Source: Pachysolen tannophilus NRRL Y-2460 (taxonomy: Eukaryota > Ascomycota > Pichiomycetes > Alaninales > Pachysolenaceae). From it: 64,000 nt of DNA. The notes under the pieces are model-generated. The model made no database searches and was not told the origin of the DNA. It was given only the letters and a program-made list of their open reading frames with translations. The translations under genes and the position numbers were made by a program. This document shows positions 1-14,500 of the stretch, one piece after another (the stretch's first letter is position 1; every line of letters starts with the position of its first letter). The DNA lies in NCBI GenBank assembly GCA_001661245.1, contig KV454014.1, positions 994,804 through 1,058,803 of the forward strand, in the 5' to 3' direction.

Positions 1-1822
1 TTTAAGAAATTGAAGATATATTTAAGATGAATGAATATATGGAGTATAAGAAGGGTCTAGAAAGAAAAAGTTTCTGCCTCATCCTAATAAAAAATCAATT
101 CAGTATTATTTTGAATTAATGAAAGGTACTTATGATATTTATTATTAAGTTTAATTTTTTTATTTTTTATTTTTATTTTTACTTTTATTTTCTTTTGTTT
201 TTATTTGTATTTTTTACCTATAAGTCAGCATTCATTAGTTTTGTAATATTATTTCATTTTTTAGATTCAACATATATTAATTCAGTCATGTTCTTAATAG
301 ATATAGAAGACAAAGAATAAAAGTTTGAAAAAAGTTAGTAAAACTTTCTTTGATTTCTTTGTAATCTAGACTTCTTAGCATTCTAGCATTCTAGCAGTCC
401 AGCAGTCCAGCTAGTTTTTTTTTTTTTTTTTTTGGGTTTCCTAAATCTTGCATCTAAAGTAATTTCAGTTTCTGCAACATGTATAGGCTTTCCCATTACA
501 ATATGCTAGCAAGAGAACAAAGAAGTTAATTACTTTGATTGCGTTCCCCTTTAAACCCTCAAGAATTACAAGATTATTAAAACAAGGAAAAAAATGCTTG
601 TTTAGGTCTTGATATATTCCCAACACCCAGTTGAATTACAGTTAAGATGTCTTGAATGAGCACGCGCCAAGTTATTTTAAAAATTAAATTAAACCAGAAC
701 TAATTGACTTATTGTAATCATATGATTTATATCTTGAAAAGCATTCAATGGTACATTGAGGTGGAACATACACAGGACAAAATCTTTCTAATCTGGATAT
801 GCAAAAAGAAAAGCTTAAAAAGAAAGAAAAAAAAAAAAAACTACCAAATAATTGTGTCCTAATGTATTCCAAATGATGAGCAATAATTGCGTTAACTCGG
901 AGACTACAGTGTCTATAGTAATTCTGCCGTTGGAGATTTTCAAAGATGTCTCTATGCTTTGACTTAAAATACTAGATTATAATTGTCGGGAAGGAAATTA
1001 AAATTTAAGTGAGTAAATTCTTTTTTCTTACCCATTGAGCATTGAGCAATGAGCAAATAATTAATTAATCAAACGAAAAGAATGAAAAAAAAAAAAAAGT
1101 AAATGGGAAAAAGCATTCTTCTATCCAGTAAAATTTTAAATATTCAAATAAATAAAATTTAAAACATTTTAGCAACATCGGAATTAGTATAAGTAAAAGA
1201 ACTGGGAACAAACGTATCACACAAATCTAATTGGCATCCCTTAGGCTAAAGTTGACAAATTAACTTCTCTTTTCTTAATCGTTAATGCCCCAAGCCAAAC
1301 TTTATAAAAGCGGCGATTAACTTTAATCACCGAAAAATCCTTGCATATTTTTTTTTGTTCGGAGGGATTCTCAGTACTAAAGATTTTTTTTTTTTTTTTT
1401 TTTTTTTCCAGCTACAGCTAAATCTCCACAGATGTCAGGATTTATGCCTGCGAGACCAATTTACTTTTTAGGACATCTGAAAAGAGTAAAAAAAATACAA
1501 ATATAAGAAAAAGAAGAGAAGAAATAACAATATTAAACCAGCCCCTCGATACAAACTGATATTTCATGATTGAATTAACAAGATCTAGAATAATCAAATT
1601 AAATTCCCTCATACTGAAGAAATATGAAAAAAAAAAAAAATAGCAAAAAAAAATTTTTTTTATTTTTTTTTTTGTTTAGCCAATGAAGCCTTTTGTTTCC
1701 ATTGGAAAAAAAAATAGTTAGTTAGTTAGTTAGTTAATATTTATTAATTAGTTAATTAGTTTAAGTTTCGCAGAAACAGTCAGAATGCGTTAAGGGTGGG
1801 TGCGCGTCTGGCTTACATTTAA
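1..1822. other. gene-poor AT-rich region
   Basis: I see no gene here. Short open frames at 132-320 and 684-872 translate to runs of Phe, Ser and Tyr from poly-T and are not credible. The region holds several T or A homopolymers (about 419-434, 1384-1408 and 1624-1640) and an (AGTT)n tract near 1717-1736. A GC-richer patch around 1310-1480 with some hairpin potential matched no RNA family I know. Confidence 0.6.
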
Positions 1823-1896
1823 GGTCCCTTGGCCCAGTTGGTTAAGGCGCCGTGCTAATAACGCGGAGATCAGCAGTTCGATCCTGCTAGGGACCA
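1823..1896 (+). tRNA. tRNA-Ile (anticodon AAU)
   Basis: This is a 74-nt cloverleaf. The 7-bp acceptor stem GGTCCCT pairs with AGGGACC, followed by discriminator A. The A box reads TGGCCCAGTTGG, the anticodon loop reads CTAATAA (anticodon AAT), and the B box GTTCGATCC lies in the T arm. A T-run follows downstream as a Pol III terminator. There is no intron. It decodes AUU/AUC after A34-to-I editing. Confidence 0.95.
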
Positions 1897-2466
1897 TTCA
1901 AAAAAGACGTTTTTTTTTATTTTATTTTTTTTCATTTTTTAAGTAAATTGCACTGGATATTTGAAAACAGATAGAATTTGAGTTTGAATTTTTGTTCATA
2001 TTCTGATGGATTTGTAAAATTAAAAGAATCGAATTCTTTCTTAAAAGACAAATAAATACATACAATTAAGTGTTTCAGAAATGGTACGATTTTTCTACAA
2101 GCATTAATCCATTTTTGTTCTATTCGTGACCTTATTTGGAATTAAAAAAAAATACTCGGCGATGTTGAATGCATATAAGAAGGTATGAGAGCTGACGCTT
2201 CCGCAGATAATATATTTATTTTGATACTGGAGAAAGTATTCTGAGAATAAGTAAAAGTAAAAAGTAAAAGTAAAATTAAAAATTAAAAAATTCCATCTTT
2301 TTTAATTCGTCTTATTAGTCAGTCGGGAGTAAGCGGGCGCTAAGAGAAAATAACTTACTTTTTTTTTTTTTTTTTTTTTTTCAAAAAATGAAAAATTAAA
2401 AATAAGACGAGGTTGGTCCAATTGTAAAAATAATTAAATTATTTTTTTCAATTTCTACCATAGAAA
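1897..2466. other. intergenic region
   Basis: This lies between the tRNA and the 3' end of the UBR2-like gene. The first ~30 bases contain the T-rich Pol III terminator. The rest is AT-rich with poly-T near 2359-2381. I see no coding potential. Confidence 0.5.
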
Positions 2467-3931
2467 TTATAAAGTTTCCCAGCCTCCAACATCAACGTTA
2501 TTTTCTATAGTCCTAGTGATATAATTAGGAATATCATGACCTAACCAAACGCTTCTAATGAAATTTTCATACCTTTCCTTGCTTAAATACATAACTTGTC
2601 CATGTTTCCCTTCTTTATCCAATTCACCATGAGGATCTAAATAAGGTGCATCGTGAAATGAACCAATATTATCATGTAATAACAATAACCTACTATTCTT
2701 AGGAATTAAAAAAATCCCGTTATCGTTACTAAAACAATTGTTCTTATAATGCTCAATGCATTCTCCTTGACGATTAGTAATTGAAATGTTTTGCATGTCA
2801 ACTATTGCTCTGCAATGAAGACAAATAGCTGGATTTATAATATTTCTTAAATTCAATGGATAATACAAATAAGTGAAGAAATTGTCTAATCTTTTCGGTA
2901 ATTCAATTAAGGATATTATTCCAGGGTACTTAAGATTATAAACAGATAAATCCATTATCAAAGTAGGCTTAAAAGTAACTAATTTTTCAAAAATTATATT
3001 TGGAACTGATTTTGGAGTATGGAATTTTTGATTAAATAAATCATGAATTGAAGGTAATTTCAAGAAATTGGTTAACCTATCAATCTCTAACATTTTCACA
3101 TCTAAATTATGGAAATCAATATGATCTAAATTTGCACATTTGATGAATGCAAAAATTACCGTTTTTCTTAAAAAAGGTGTCATTAATTTAATCACCATCG
3201 AATATAAAATTTTAATGAATTTTTCACTGCTTTCTAAATTATGCCTGAAAAAAGTGTTCTCCAAATTGTAAGTTTGATTAATATGCTTGTAGATTTTTTG
3301 GAAAATAACTTGGAGCTTTTCCACATTAAAATTAATATTTTCAATTATAGGTATTTCCATTAAAAATGTCATTATTTCTGTATCACTACCCAACAAACGA
3401 TAAACTAATAAATAACAGTTCTGCAAAACTTGAGAAATATAACAAATGTTCATTATTTCATTGAAACTGATCTTCAAAGTTTCAATGGCCTCACATTCCA
3501 CTAAAAATTTCAAAAAATCAATAGATAATAAAACTTCAATTAAATCGTCACTGCCTAACAAATTTAATCTTCCCAAAATTTGCTCTATTTGATCAATAAA
3601 GTTGAAATTATCTGCTACATCATTATTTGAGCTATTGCGCTTTAACAATTTCTCATATTTAATGTCTTGTACAATTCGTAAAGCCTGAACCAGCTCTCTA
3701 AGTTGATTCCAAGTTCTTAAAGTTGTTAGTGATTTATTGGATAATTGATTTATAATAATTTCATTCCCCAGTCCCTCCTGAGGTACACCTCTTAACGAGA
3801 TTTCAGTAGATTCAATAGTGTGAATTAATATTGAATTAAAATCAAGCTTTACTAGTAAATTGGAAAGACTATTCAAGTGGTTGACAACATTTGATATAGC
3901 AGATAAATATTTTGGAATTTCTAGTGGGCTA

Positions 3932-3967
<36 letters not shown>

Positions 3968-6900
3968 GAATCACCGTTTTCATTTTCTAATAACTGATTA
4001 AAAAGAGCTTCGTAAAAAATAGGATTAACTTTCTCTTTTAGGTTCCTTGAGAACTCCTGGAATATTTGATTTTTTACCAATTCAAAATTTTCAAGATTTT
4101 CAAGCAGATCAAATTTATTAAACCAATCATCATCAATATTATCACAACTAATATATTTCAGCAAAGAAGCTGTATTCGAAGCGGCCACAATAGGCAAAAA
4201 ACAGTTATTCAATGACTTGCATAATGGACATAAAAATTCGTTTTTATCAAAATTTTCAGGCAATGTTTTTATAATTTGAGTAGATCTTTTTCTGGATTCC
4301 TTGAAGTATTGACTAAAACAAGAATAATGCATCCCATGACAACAACTGGTCACAACACAATTATCTTCAATCAATCCATCGTTACTCGGAAATGGAGGCC
4401 CAATAACAGCTTCTTTTTGTGTTCGATCAATAAAATCATGCCACTTAGAAGAGTATCTTGAATCCTTTTCAAAATCAACATTTTTATGATCAAGACTTTC
4501 ATTGTCAGAAAAGCTTTTCAAAAACCAGTAAGTACTGTCAAACGGAACATTTCTAAATTCAGACGAATTTGATATATAGGAAACAATTCCAAAAGGCTCA
4601 TCTTCATCTTTTTTCATTTGACATAATATACAGAGTTCTTCAGGATACTGCCAGCAATCCCCCGAACTGATAAGGCTTGAACAATGTTCATTACTATCAT
4701 TTGCATTATCATCTCCACCATCTGTCACATCTGTCATCTCAACATCGCTGGTTTCAGAATTTAAAATGGAATAATTATTTTTAGCTAAAAATTTATCTTG
4801 CCGCCTTTTGAATTTTTCCAATATCTTCTTTTGCCTCATTTGTGCTAGCTTTTTCTTTTTGTTCAACTCATTTTCTTCAGTCTCCATAAAATTATCAGAA
4901 AAATTAGCTGTTAAAAATTTGGGATTGTAATCATCAATAGACTCGCTCATCAAACGCTCAAAATTGAGTGTGGACTTCGAAATAACACGGAATATACCCC
5001 TGGTAGAGGAGTGGTAACTTTTTAAATACTCTTGGGTTAGTATGCTATAAAGAATACTGATTACTGAGTCATCTGTTAAGTGATTTGAGCTCAAACCACT
5101 GTTCTTCAATGGCTTATCAAATAATAACTTATTGAACTCCTCATCGTAGTTATAAAGACAACAAATATGAAGCAAATGCAAAGCTAAATCTAACAATGTA
5201 TCAGCTTTACTTAACCCTTTATCAAAAACATATTGAAAAGTATTTCTCAAAAACAAGATGAAATAGACACTAGTTGTGAACCTTGCAACTTTAAATACTT
5301 TGGTTTCTACTTCACTCAAAATTTTTGGCTCCAAATATATTTCATCCATAGGCTTACCAGTTTTCTTATGGATTCTTTCCTTTAAAACTTTTATAGCCTC
5401 ATCTCTTTTGTTCGACGTATAATGAATATAATACGGATCAATTTCTTTGAAATATTCCTCCTTTAGCCTGAACATACCTACATCGTTGTATGATTTAGGT
5501 GGAATGAAATCTGATACTTTATCCAATATATATTCAAATTTTTTCTCTCCTGTTATATGCTCAGGAATATCTGACAATATGGCGCTAAAACTTAAATGTT
5601 TTAGACATAAACAATGAATAACTTCTTTAATTATCCTTGATTCATTAATCTTATCAATAGATTTTTGTGATAAGTGAGAGCCTTCAGTCAACAAGTTAAT
5701 GAAAAATAATAGACACTCTTCAACAATATAAGACAACGTATCATCATCGTAGACCGACTTTTTATCTTTGTATGAACCATCTACCCACGATATCAATTCC
5801 CATCTTAATAATATAGTCGGCGCCGTTACCTCTTTCGGTTGTGAAGAAACAAAACATTGAGTTAAAAATACATCCTTGATGAAACCTGACTCTCTTATGG
5901 CAGTTTTTCTATAAATTTGTAATTGGTTTCTGACACTAAACCCGTTTCTTACCCAGAAGCCTACCTTAATCTGAGATAATAGAACGATGGTTCTAAGTGG
6001 GTAATCAAAAATTTGTAATGATGAATTGATAGGTGCATTTCCATAACCATATTTGGTCAAAAAAATAGGATCGATTGGACTAAAAATGTTTTCTAAATCT
6101 TCATTTGTTTCACAAAATTCATTTAATTCAACCAATAACGACAAAAAAGAGTGTAATGGATGAAATAAGCTTACACTTTGCTTGCTGACTTCGAATTTTA
6201 TTAGAGGAATCTTGACTTGTGCAAACTGTACATATTCCATTTTATTGATGAGAACATCACTTATTAATCTGTATTTCTCGGATGAAGGATCCAATTCTAA
6301 AGAATCACTAGGCCGTGAAACCCTTAGATCCTGAAGGTTGATAAATAAAGCTAGTCTTTTCACCACTAAGTGCACCGAATTTTCAAGTAACTTTTTATGT
6401 TCTGGATTATTTTTATCTAACTTACCACAACATCTTGCGATACTTTCGATAAAATGATTAATCAATGAAACGGAGTGAAAATAGATAGTATAATCGTTTG
6501 ACTCATATTCAACATGTTCATCAACAAATCTCTTCATAGTGGGTCTTCCTTGAAACAATAACAATAAATCTACTAATTGATTCAAAAAAGTACTATTGAA
6601 AATACCACTTGCAAGCTCATTTTGGCTTCTAGAGATTATATAAGCCAAATCAAAAAAAATCTGTCCCCATTTCCTATTTTTGAGACAATTGAAATCAATG
6701 TCATCATCTAAATCGACCGAGTTTGGAAGAGCAACTCTTCCTGTTGTTAAAAATCCATACGCTGTAGCCAATAAAATTGACAACGATCCATGTTTCACTA
6801 TCAACGTCGCATTTGAAGGACAAGTAAATAGCTGTGTTGATAAGCTTGCCATTAAAGAGTATTCAGGTTCTCTGTCAACTTTCAAGAACATCTCTGAAAT

Positions 6901-8348
6901 TTGGGGATAAATATCAACATATTGGCAATTCACAATACTTTTAAAGTTTAAATTTGATATTAGAACAAAATTATACATGTCATGCAAGATCATTCTTATC
7001 GATTTCCAAAACCTAATGTCAAAATACAAGAAGTATTGTAGTCTTGAACCTTTGAAATTTTGTTCTTTATATATATTGGAAATCATTTCATCAGTATTAT
7101 AATCACAGTCTTGACATAAATTATCAGGTAAGTCCCATTTAGTATATTTAAAGTTCCAATAAATTGGATTTGATGATGATAGTATTTCTGGGATCCTGGG
7201 TATGAGATTTTGAGAGTCTAGACTTCCTGGACAGTAACTGTCATCAATTTCAGGATCGTATAATTGATTATTTATTCCTCCTTGCCATTTTTTAACAAAA
7301 GCCTTAGCAACCAAATCTCTGAAAGATTTATATTTTTGGAAAATAGAAGAATTTGTAATGTCTGTGATCCATCTAATTATCTCATCACACATGTCTTCTC
7401 TGAAAATATCTCTTCGGCTCCTTATACAACAATCCAATCCTGTAGATGACAAAATTTTTTTTTCTCTAATAGATATTCCAAATTATTTGAACTGATAACT
7501 TTAGCTCTTCCATAATCCTCTACTTCTCTGGTGATCATTTCTGCAAATTCTTTGATTTTCCCTGTGGCAACATGAATTCTTTGAACTGCATCTTGACGTT
7601 GTCTTACATGATCGTTATATAATAGTAAACAGTACTCTTCAGTGTTCACATCTTTAAATCCATACTTGCTTTCCAATAGTGATGAATTATTTGAGAAAGC
7701 TTCAAGTTTTTCTGGAGTATGTGCTATATCTGAATACATTAAATATGAATTTGCCATTACATCAATTACATAATCCAAAATCACTTCAAAAGTGTTAAAT
7801 AATGAATTATAAAACAGTCCAGGTAACTCTTTTTCTTCAATATTACCCTCATGATATTTACAATGAATATCTCGTGTCCACGCTTCAGGGTCCCCACAAT
7901 CACAAACACCAGCATTTTCCTTTTGCGATATAGTAATATATATCTGATGACCTTCATGAGCTTCCTCATTAAAACAATTTGAACACAAAGCACAAGTATC
8001 ATCTAATCCACACGTTAAACACCTATAAATCGGTTCACTCTGTCTAAATTTCTTGGTACATGGTCTATTTGGATGAGATGGATCTTCCATCTTAGAATCA
8101 TTAATTTGCCAATTAAACCCATCTTTGGCCCCACTATTAATCTTCGACCAATCTAAGCTCTCATATCTCAAACCTGAAAAAAATTCGTTGATATATTTAC
8201 CATCATGAGATACACAGAAATATAGCAATCTTCTAATAGACCTAGCTGTATCTTTATTGAACTTATAATTGAACAACTGTGGCAAACAAATTAAAGACCT
8301 TCTTAACTCAGTAGTATCATAAGACTCATACAATTCTAACCCATCCAT
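2467..8348 (-). CDS. UBR-box E3 ubiquitin ligase, UBR2-like (frame interrupted)
   Basis: This is a UBR1/UBR2-family RING E3, which works with Rad6-type E2s and is about 1,960 aa if the two frames are one gene. The UBR box is at about residues 92-166 (RPCTKKF, RCLTCGLDDTCALC, VCDCGDPEAW). A basic region like the Ubr1 Rad6-binding segment and a RING-H2 follow (CILCQM, CCHGMHYSCF, CPLCKSL), then the conserved C-terminal Cys/His region. A poly-Asn run lies near 3930-3967. The region matching the ClpS-like type-2 N-degron site is degenerate: YNDHVRQRQ where its divergent neighbour has WNDEFHNYR. That suggests UBR2-type function rather than N-degron binding, which is an inference. The frame changes by -1 at a nine-A tract (plus strand T9, 7455-7463), where the two frames overlap over 7422-7452. 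The downstream frame has no ATG there and matches the paralog without a gap, so I treat it as one gene. The start is ATG at 8348. Confidence 0.85.
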
Positions 8349-8596
8349 TATCTCCTATTGATTCAGATATATATATAGATATATATATATATATATCTAT
8401 ATATACAAATGTATTTATATACAATTGGTTATTGATGATATATTTTATTATGTAAATTTAAGGTAACTTTCCGTCGTCTTTTATTTTTAAAATTGTTTTT
8501 AGCAAATTTTTGTAGAATTAATTCAAATATTGATAAAAACAATTCAATTCGATAATATATAGTTTGCTATCTGTGATCCATTTTATATTGAGAGGA
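8349..8596. promoter_or_regulatory. bidirectional promoter between two UBR paralogs
   Basis: These 248 bp separate the ATGs of two divergently transcribed UBR-family genes. They contain a long alternating AT tract with internal symmetry (about 8370-8404). Any upstream element must serve or insulate both genes. I recognise no specific factor site. Confidence 0.5.
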
Positions 8597-11500
8597 ATGA
8601 TGACGAGTATTGAAGAGAATGTTAAGTCATTGAAGGGGACTTTGGCTTCATTGCTGAAGCTCTTTGAATATACAAGAACAGATTCCAATAAACTGATTAT
8701 TAATGATTTGGTAATGCAATTACTTTATTTTACAGCTACAAATGGTGGCAAACATCTACATGATTTGTTTCCGAATAAGAATAATTTTCCTGATAATGTT
8801 TCTGAGATATTAAGAGGTGCTACTGCTCTGGGTCCTTTCCCTAAAATTCTGGATAAATTTTATGTTGATGGGAAAGAAGGTAAATTGAGCGATATTAATC
8901 CGATTCATACTGGAAGACCTTGTTCAAAGAAATTTAAAAAAGGTGAGCCAATTTATAGATGTCATGATTGTGGGTTTGATGATACTTGCGTCTTGTGTAC
9001 TTATTGCTTCAACAAGAAAGAACATGAAGGTCATCAGGTGTATGTAAGTATTGCCAGTGCTTCCAATGAGGGAATTTGTGATTGTGGGGATCCTGAAGCT
9101 TGGACAAGAGAATTACATTGTAATTGTGAATATCAAAATACAGGTAAGAAATCCAAGAGAGATGTAGTTGTTGAAGATGATTTAAAAATGTCTATAAAGG
9201 CTACCATTGATTTGGTATTAAATTTTATTATTGAAGTTATGATTCATACAAATCATACACTTCCCGAAGTGCATAAAAATTTGAAATCATCTTCTACATT
9301 AAAAGGACTAACTATTGACTTCTCGGATGATGCCAGCTTCCAAGATGTCGAAGATCAAAATAACCGTTCATTTTGTTTAATTTTATGGAATGATGAGTTC
9401 CATAATTATCGTGAAGCAAATGATAGAATTCAAGCGGTTTTGGAATGTGATGAAGGACTTGCACACAGAGTTGCTCTCAATGTAGATAAAGAAGGAAGAG
9501 CCTTATTGAAAAATGAAACAGATATAGACAGTATAATAGACTCTTATTACATCGTCCAAAGGAATGGATTGACTGCAACCATTCATAGTTCAAGAGATTA
9601 TTTCAAACAAGAATTAATAAAAGATATTGTTGATTGGTTGACCCAATTTATAAATTTCCCAATTTTCGAAATTCAATCGGTGATTAGGCAAATATTCTGT
9701 GAATCAATGACTGAAGCTTTTGATACCACTAATACTGTAGTACCAACATATTTAAGTTCCATATCATTCAATTTGTCAAAGGAAAAAGAATGTTTTGAAA
9801 GAGGGCTATTGACAGATCAAAATAAGATTCCAAGAGGAGGGTTAACCAAGTTTTCGAAAGATGAATATGCTGTAGGTGACTTAAAAAATGCAATTGATAA
9901 ACTCTTAGTTGCTGATGATAAACCTTTAGCAAATTCAAGACTTCAATATTTGATGTACTTTGATGTCCGTTATTGGAAATCTTTAAGGAAGGCAATTCAC
10001 AATATTATAACACCGGTTTTGGTTTCCAATTTGTCATATAAACCAGTTTTTGCTGAACAATTTGTTGAAATTTATCCGCATTTACTTAATAACAGAGCAT
10101 ATTTAGACAGAGAGTGGTTATTGAACATTATTCAAGATACTACTGTTCAGTTATTCACTTGTCCTAAAACATCTTTGAACATTTTAGTTAATGGTAACTT
10201 GGGAAGTATTTTAGGTCCAGTGATTCAGTTATTTGAAAAAAATAGAAGCATAACGGAAAACAACGACATAATTTGGAGAAGACGTCCAATATTATCACCA
10301 TCGGATAATATTTCAAGATCTATAATGGCAACTGAAAGTAGATCCTTGAGTGATATCGTTCAGTTGATTGAATGTCCGAATATAAATAGTTTTAAAGAAG
10401 AACACTTGTGCATATTGAAAAATCAAAATTTGGCCTTACTTATTTTGTTATTAGAGAAATTCCAGAGCAATTGGAAGATTAAAAGAAAAGAAGGAGAACA
10501 TGTTTTAACTGAATCCACTGAGTTTACAGTATATTTTGAATTGAATTCAATTCTTTATTCTTTAGTTAAAAAGATTGGTCAAATTTTATTGAAGGTGAAT
10601 AAAGAAAACGAAACAAGCAAACAAATTGTCACAAATTCAATTATTTTGTTGAACAATTTTTTACAATTGAACTACAGAAAAGAAAAAATTATTGAACAAG
10701 GCGATTTTACAGTAATGGATTTTGTTGTTGCCAAAGAAGAGGTTGGATTCATGAACCCTGTGAATTCTTTATTATCTTACGTGCTAGAATATTCTAAGTG
10801 GACTGATACTGCTATATTGAACGATAAAATTATTTCCTTTAGTTTACAAAGAAACGAGGTTCGTCATCATGATAATAACATTTGTGATTTTTTAAGAATT
10901 TCTGACATATCTCTAAGAGCTATAGTATTATGCTCTCAAATTAAAAGTGGATTCTGGGTAAGAAACGGGATGTTAGTGGGAAAACAAGAAGCTTTATATA
11001 CCGGATCTTTTATGTCAGAAGGCGGATTTTTGAGAGATATTCATTTGGAACAATGCTCGATAATGGTCGAACCTTCTTTGAAAAGGAGTTTATTCAATTT
11101 CTTAGATAGATTTGATTTATTGAACTGGTTTTTAAATAAAGAACAAATCGAGGAAACTAAATATGACGAGAAAGTCTACTATATTATAGAAGAGCTTATA
11201 ATTTTCTTTTATGATTTGTTAACGAATAGGTTACCATTCAGATACGAATTAACAGAAGAGCAGAAGGAAGAGCTTAAGATCAAGAATTTAATCAGCTTCT
11301 CCTTATGCCGTGAGCCATTGACTTATTCAAAGTTGACCGAAAACTTTCCCCCAATGGCTTTGGAACATCCTAAATTTTATGATATTTTACAAGAAGTGTC
11401 TGATTTTTCTCCGCCAAGAGGATTAAGTGATTCTGGTCTTTATAGATTGAAGGACTGGGTATATAAAACTTTGGACCCTTTGAGTGCTTTTGTAGATTCA

Positions 11501-14500
11501 TCAGATTTTCAGGAAACTGCTAATGCAATCAGGACAGAATTATCAAATCATTCACATGTTAAAGCTGACGATATAGTCTTGCAGCCTCGTATTGCTAAAT
11601 TGGAGTATCCAGGTGTTTTTGAAAATTTCGAAAGGGTTAGCAAATTTTTTAAAACAATGCAATTTGCTAAATTACTTTATAAATTGTTACAAGTTTCTGT
11701 TGATACTGATAATGAAGGTTTCTTGCCTAATTTGTTACACTTAGTACATGCTATTATTTTGGACGATGAAATATCTAATGGAAAAAATCACCAATTACAA
11801 TCAATAATTGAAATTCCTATTTGCAACTTATTACTAATGATTATAGAATCTCAGAGTATTTCTCAGTCAAACATTAAAAAAGCTGAAGTAATTCTAGATT
11901 TATTATTTCAAAAGGATGAAACTATAATTGAGTCTTCATTAATTGATTGCTTTGGCGAGGAACATATCAAATCTTACAGAAAATCAAAGCCCAAAAACGG
12001 AGAAGCGTCTGAATCGAGAGAAGAAAAAAGAAAGCGGTTAGCTCAACATAGGAGACTGAAGATAATGAAGAAATTTGAGGAGCAGCAGAGGCAATTTGCA
12101 AATAAAAATAAAAAGTTGTTGTCTCCAGAATCTCCAGAATCTTCCAAAGAACGTAATAATAATGCAATTGACAAGGAAGGAGATTCAATTATGAAAGATG
12201 AATCTGAAGCCGATGAATCTAGTGAAATTAGAACTTGTATTTTATGTCAAATGCCTGAAAATAACGAAGAACTTTTTGGCCTTCCTTGTTTCATAAATAA
12301 GTCTTCAATTTTTTGGAAAGTGCCATTGAATGATTCAGCTGCCATTAAATTAAATTTTAATGAGTGGAATAATCAAAATGCTATAAATGACGATGAAATT
12401 AATCACGGTAGACGAGTTTTTGATGAAATAAATAACAAAAAGCGCAAGAGAATAGATTCACGAGAATCACACGCCGAGGCATTATTTCATCATGAGGCAT
12501 CTAATCCAACTGAATCTCCTATTGAAGAGCACCAGGATAATAACATAGAAGACGAGGGTTTCCATGATGCTTTAGAACATGTTGAATCAGACTATGATGA
12601 TGTAATTAATCTGTACGATGATATTATCGTTGATGAAATCGAATATAATAATAATGATTCAGAAAACGATACACCGATGGGAGAAGGAATTGATATTGAA
12701 ATTGACCACGATAGAGAAGAAGGTCACTCAGTTGAAGATGTTCAAGAAGATTACCAGAACCACACTCAACAAGGTCAATCCGAAACTACTGATGGTTCCA
12801 ATATTAGCAAAGAGTTTGGTAAAAGTGTCGATAAGAGATATGTGATTAGTACTTGTGGTCATGGTATGCATTATAAATGTTTCAACCAATATGTGAAAAC
12901 TGCTATATCATATACGGTTGGATATCAATGTCCACTTTGTCGTACTTTGAGTAATTCATTTATTCCATCGTTTATCAAGCCATCATTACCAAAAGAATTT
13001 GAAATTGAAGGAGAACCAATTTCAAGTAAATATAATCAGATTGTTGTTCAGAAAAACGGAAAGAATACTGAGAAGATTTGTTCATTATTTATAAATGAGC
13101 AGTTTTTGCAGAATTTAATAAGACCTTCAGCTATTAAGGATAAATTGTTGAAAGATCTTTGCTTGACTATAAAAGAGAATCAAATTTTGGAAAAAATTTA
13201 TAGCGATAAAACTAATTATTTTTCAAATATTCAAAGTTTATCAATATTGATAGGAAATACTATTCAAGTTCATGAAATTACATCAAGATTTTTGAGTAAA
13301 GATGAAGATTTTAATGAGGTCGAAATATCAAAGACTGATAATACGTTATTGACATCTTTAATTCAATTTAGAACGTTATTAACTTGTTGTAAAAAAGAGT
13401 TAGTTAAGGCTACGGTGACAGAATTGATGGAGTATGAAGTTTTGTGGAAGGAAAAATTTTTACATGTTGGTTTATTTACGGAATTGATAATGTTATCATT
13501 CCAATGTGACGAGTCATTACAGACATTAATTCAATTTAACGTTACTAAAAATTTCACTATTATATTAACTTCTTTGTTGGATAGATGTCAAAAAGATGAT
13601 GGATCAATAACCATTTTGATTTGTGCAAATGGTGATGAATATGATTGCAAAGAAGATTTGACTTTTTTACAAACATTGATTGTTGAAAAATTTTTTGAGA
13701 ATAAGAATGAATATTTGCCTGAATTGATTACTTGTATTAAAAGTTACAAATTTAATAATGTACAAAAATCTAAAAATTCATTTTTGGTTGGTTTATATTT
13801 AGCTATAATAAGGTCTATGTTACCATTTTACAGACAATTATATTCTTTTATTAGATTGCTCAAACCTTCATTTAAAATTAAATCTAATGATAACAATCAT
13901 TTAAAGAATAAGAATGATTTAATAATAAGTCAAATGAAGGAAATTTCATCTTATTTAAAAATTGGTACTCTTTGTGAATTATCGGAAACTATACTTTCTA
14001 ATGAATCTAAATTAGAATTTAACGTTTTTGACAACGTACTTCATTCCAAGATTCCTAAATTTAGAGCTAATGGGATTTTAACATTAGAATATTCAGGAGT
14101 GATTAGGCTTATAGATTTGCCAATGCAATTGGATAAATTTTTAGAAGTTCCACCAGCAGTTTTAAAAAAAACAGATTCAAGAGCAACAGATTCAGGAGCA
14201 ACTGTTTCAACATCAAGTGTAACTTCAAATCTGGAAGGCAGTTTATCATATACTTCGAACCCAATTAATTTACAATATTCAATTTGTTTGTTATGTGGGA
14301 ATAAAGTTGATCTCAACACTCCTTCAACTTTAACTGACCAGTTAATTAGACATTTTCTTCTTGATTGTGAAAAATCAGCAAGATTATTATCAATTTTTTT
14401 CAATCCTTTTAAAAATATAATAGTTGTTATATTGAAATTCAATTCTTCAACAAATTTAGTTTCAAAATTTTTACTTCCTTCTCCATATTTAAATAGACAT

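Noticed and set aside
871-970. Possible C/D snoRNA (ATGATGA near 872)
   Set aside because: No CTGA box and no terminal stem within a sensible distance.
7422-7464. An intron at the UBR2-like frame change
   Set aside because: No GT donor, TACTAAC or suitable acceptor lies around the A9 tract, and the two frames abut with no extra residues compared with the paralog.
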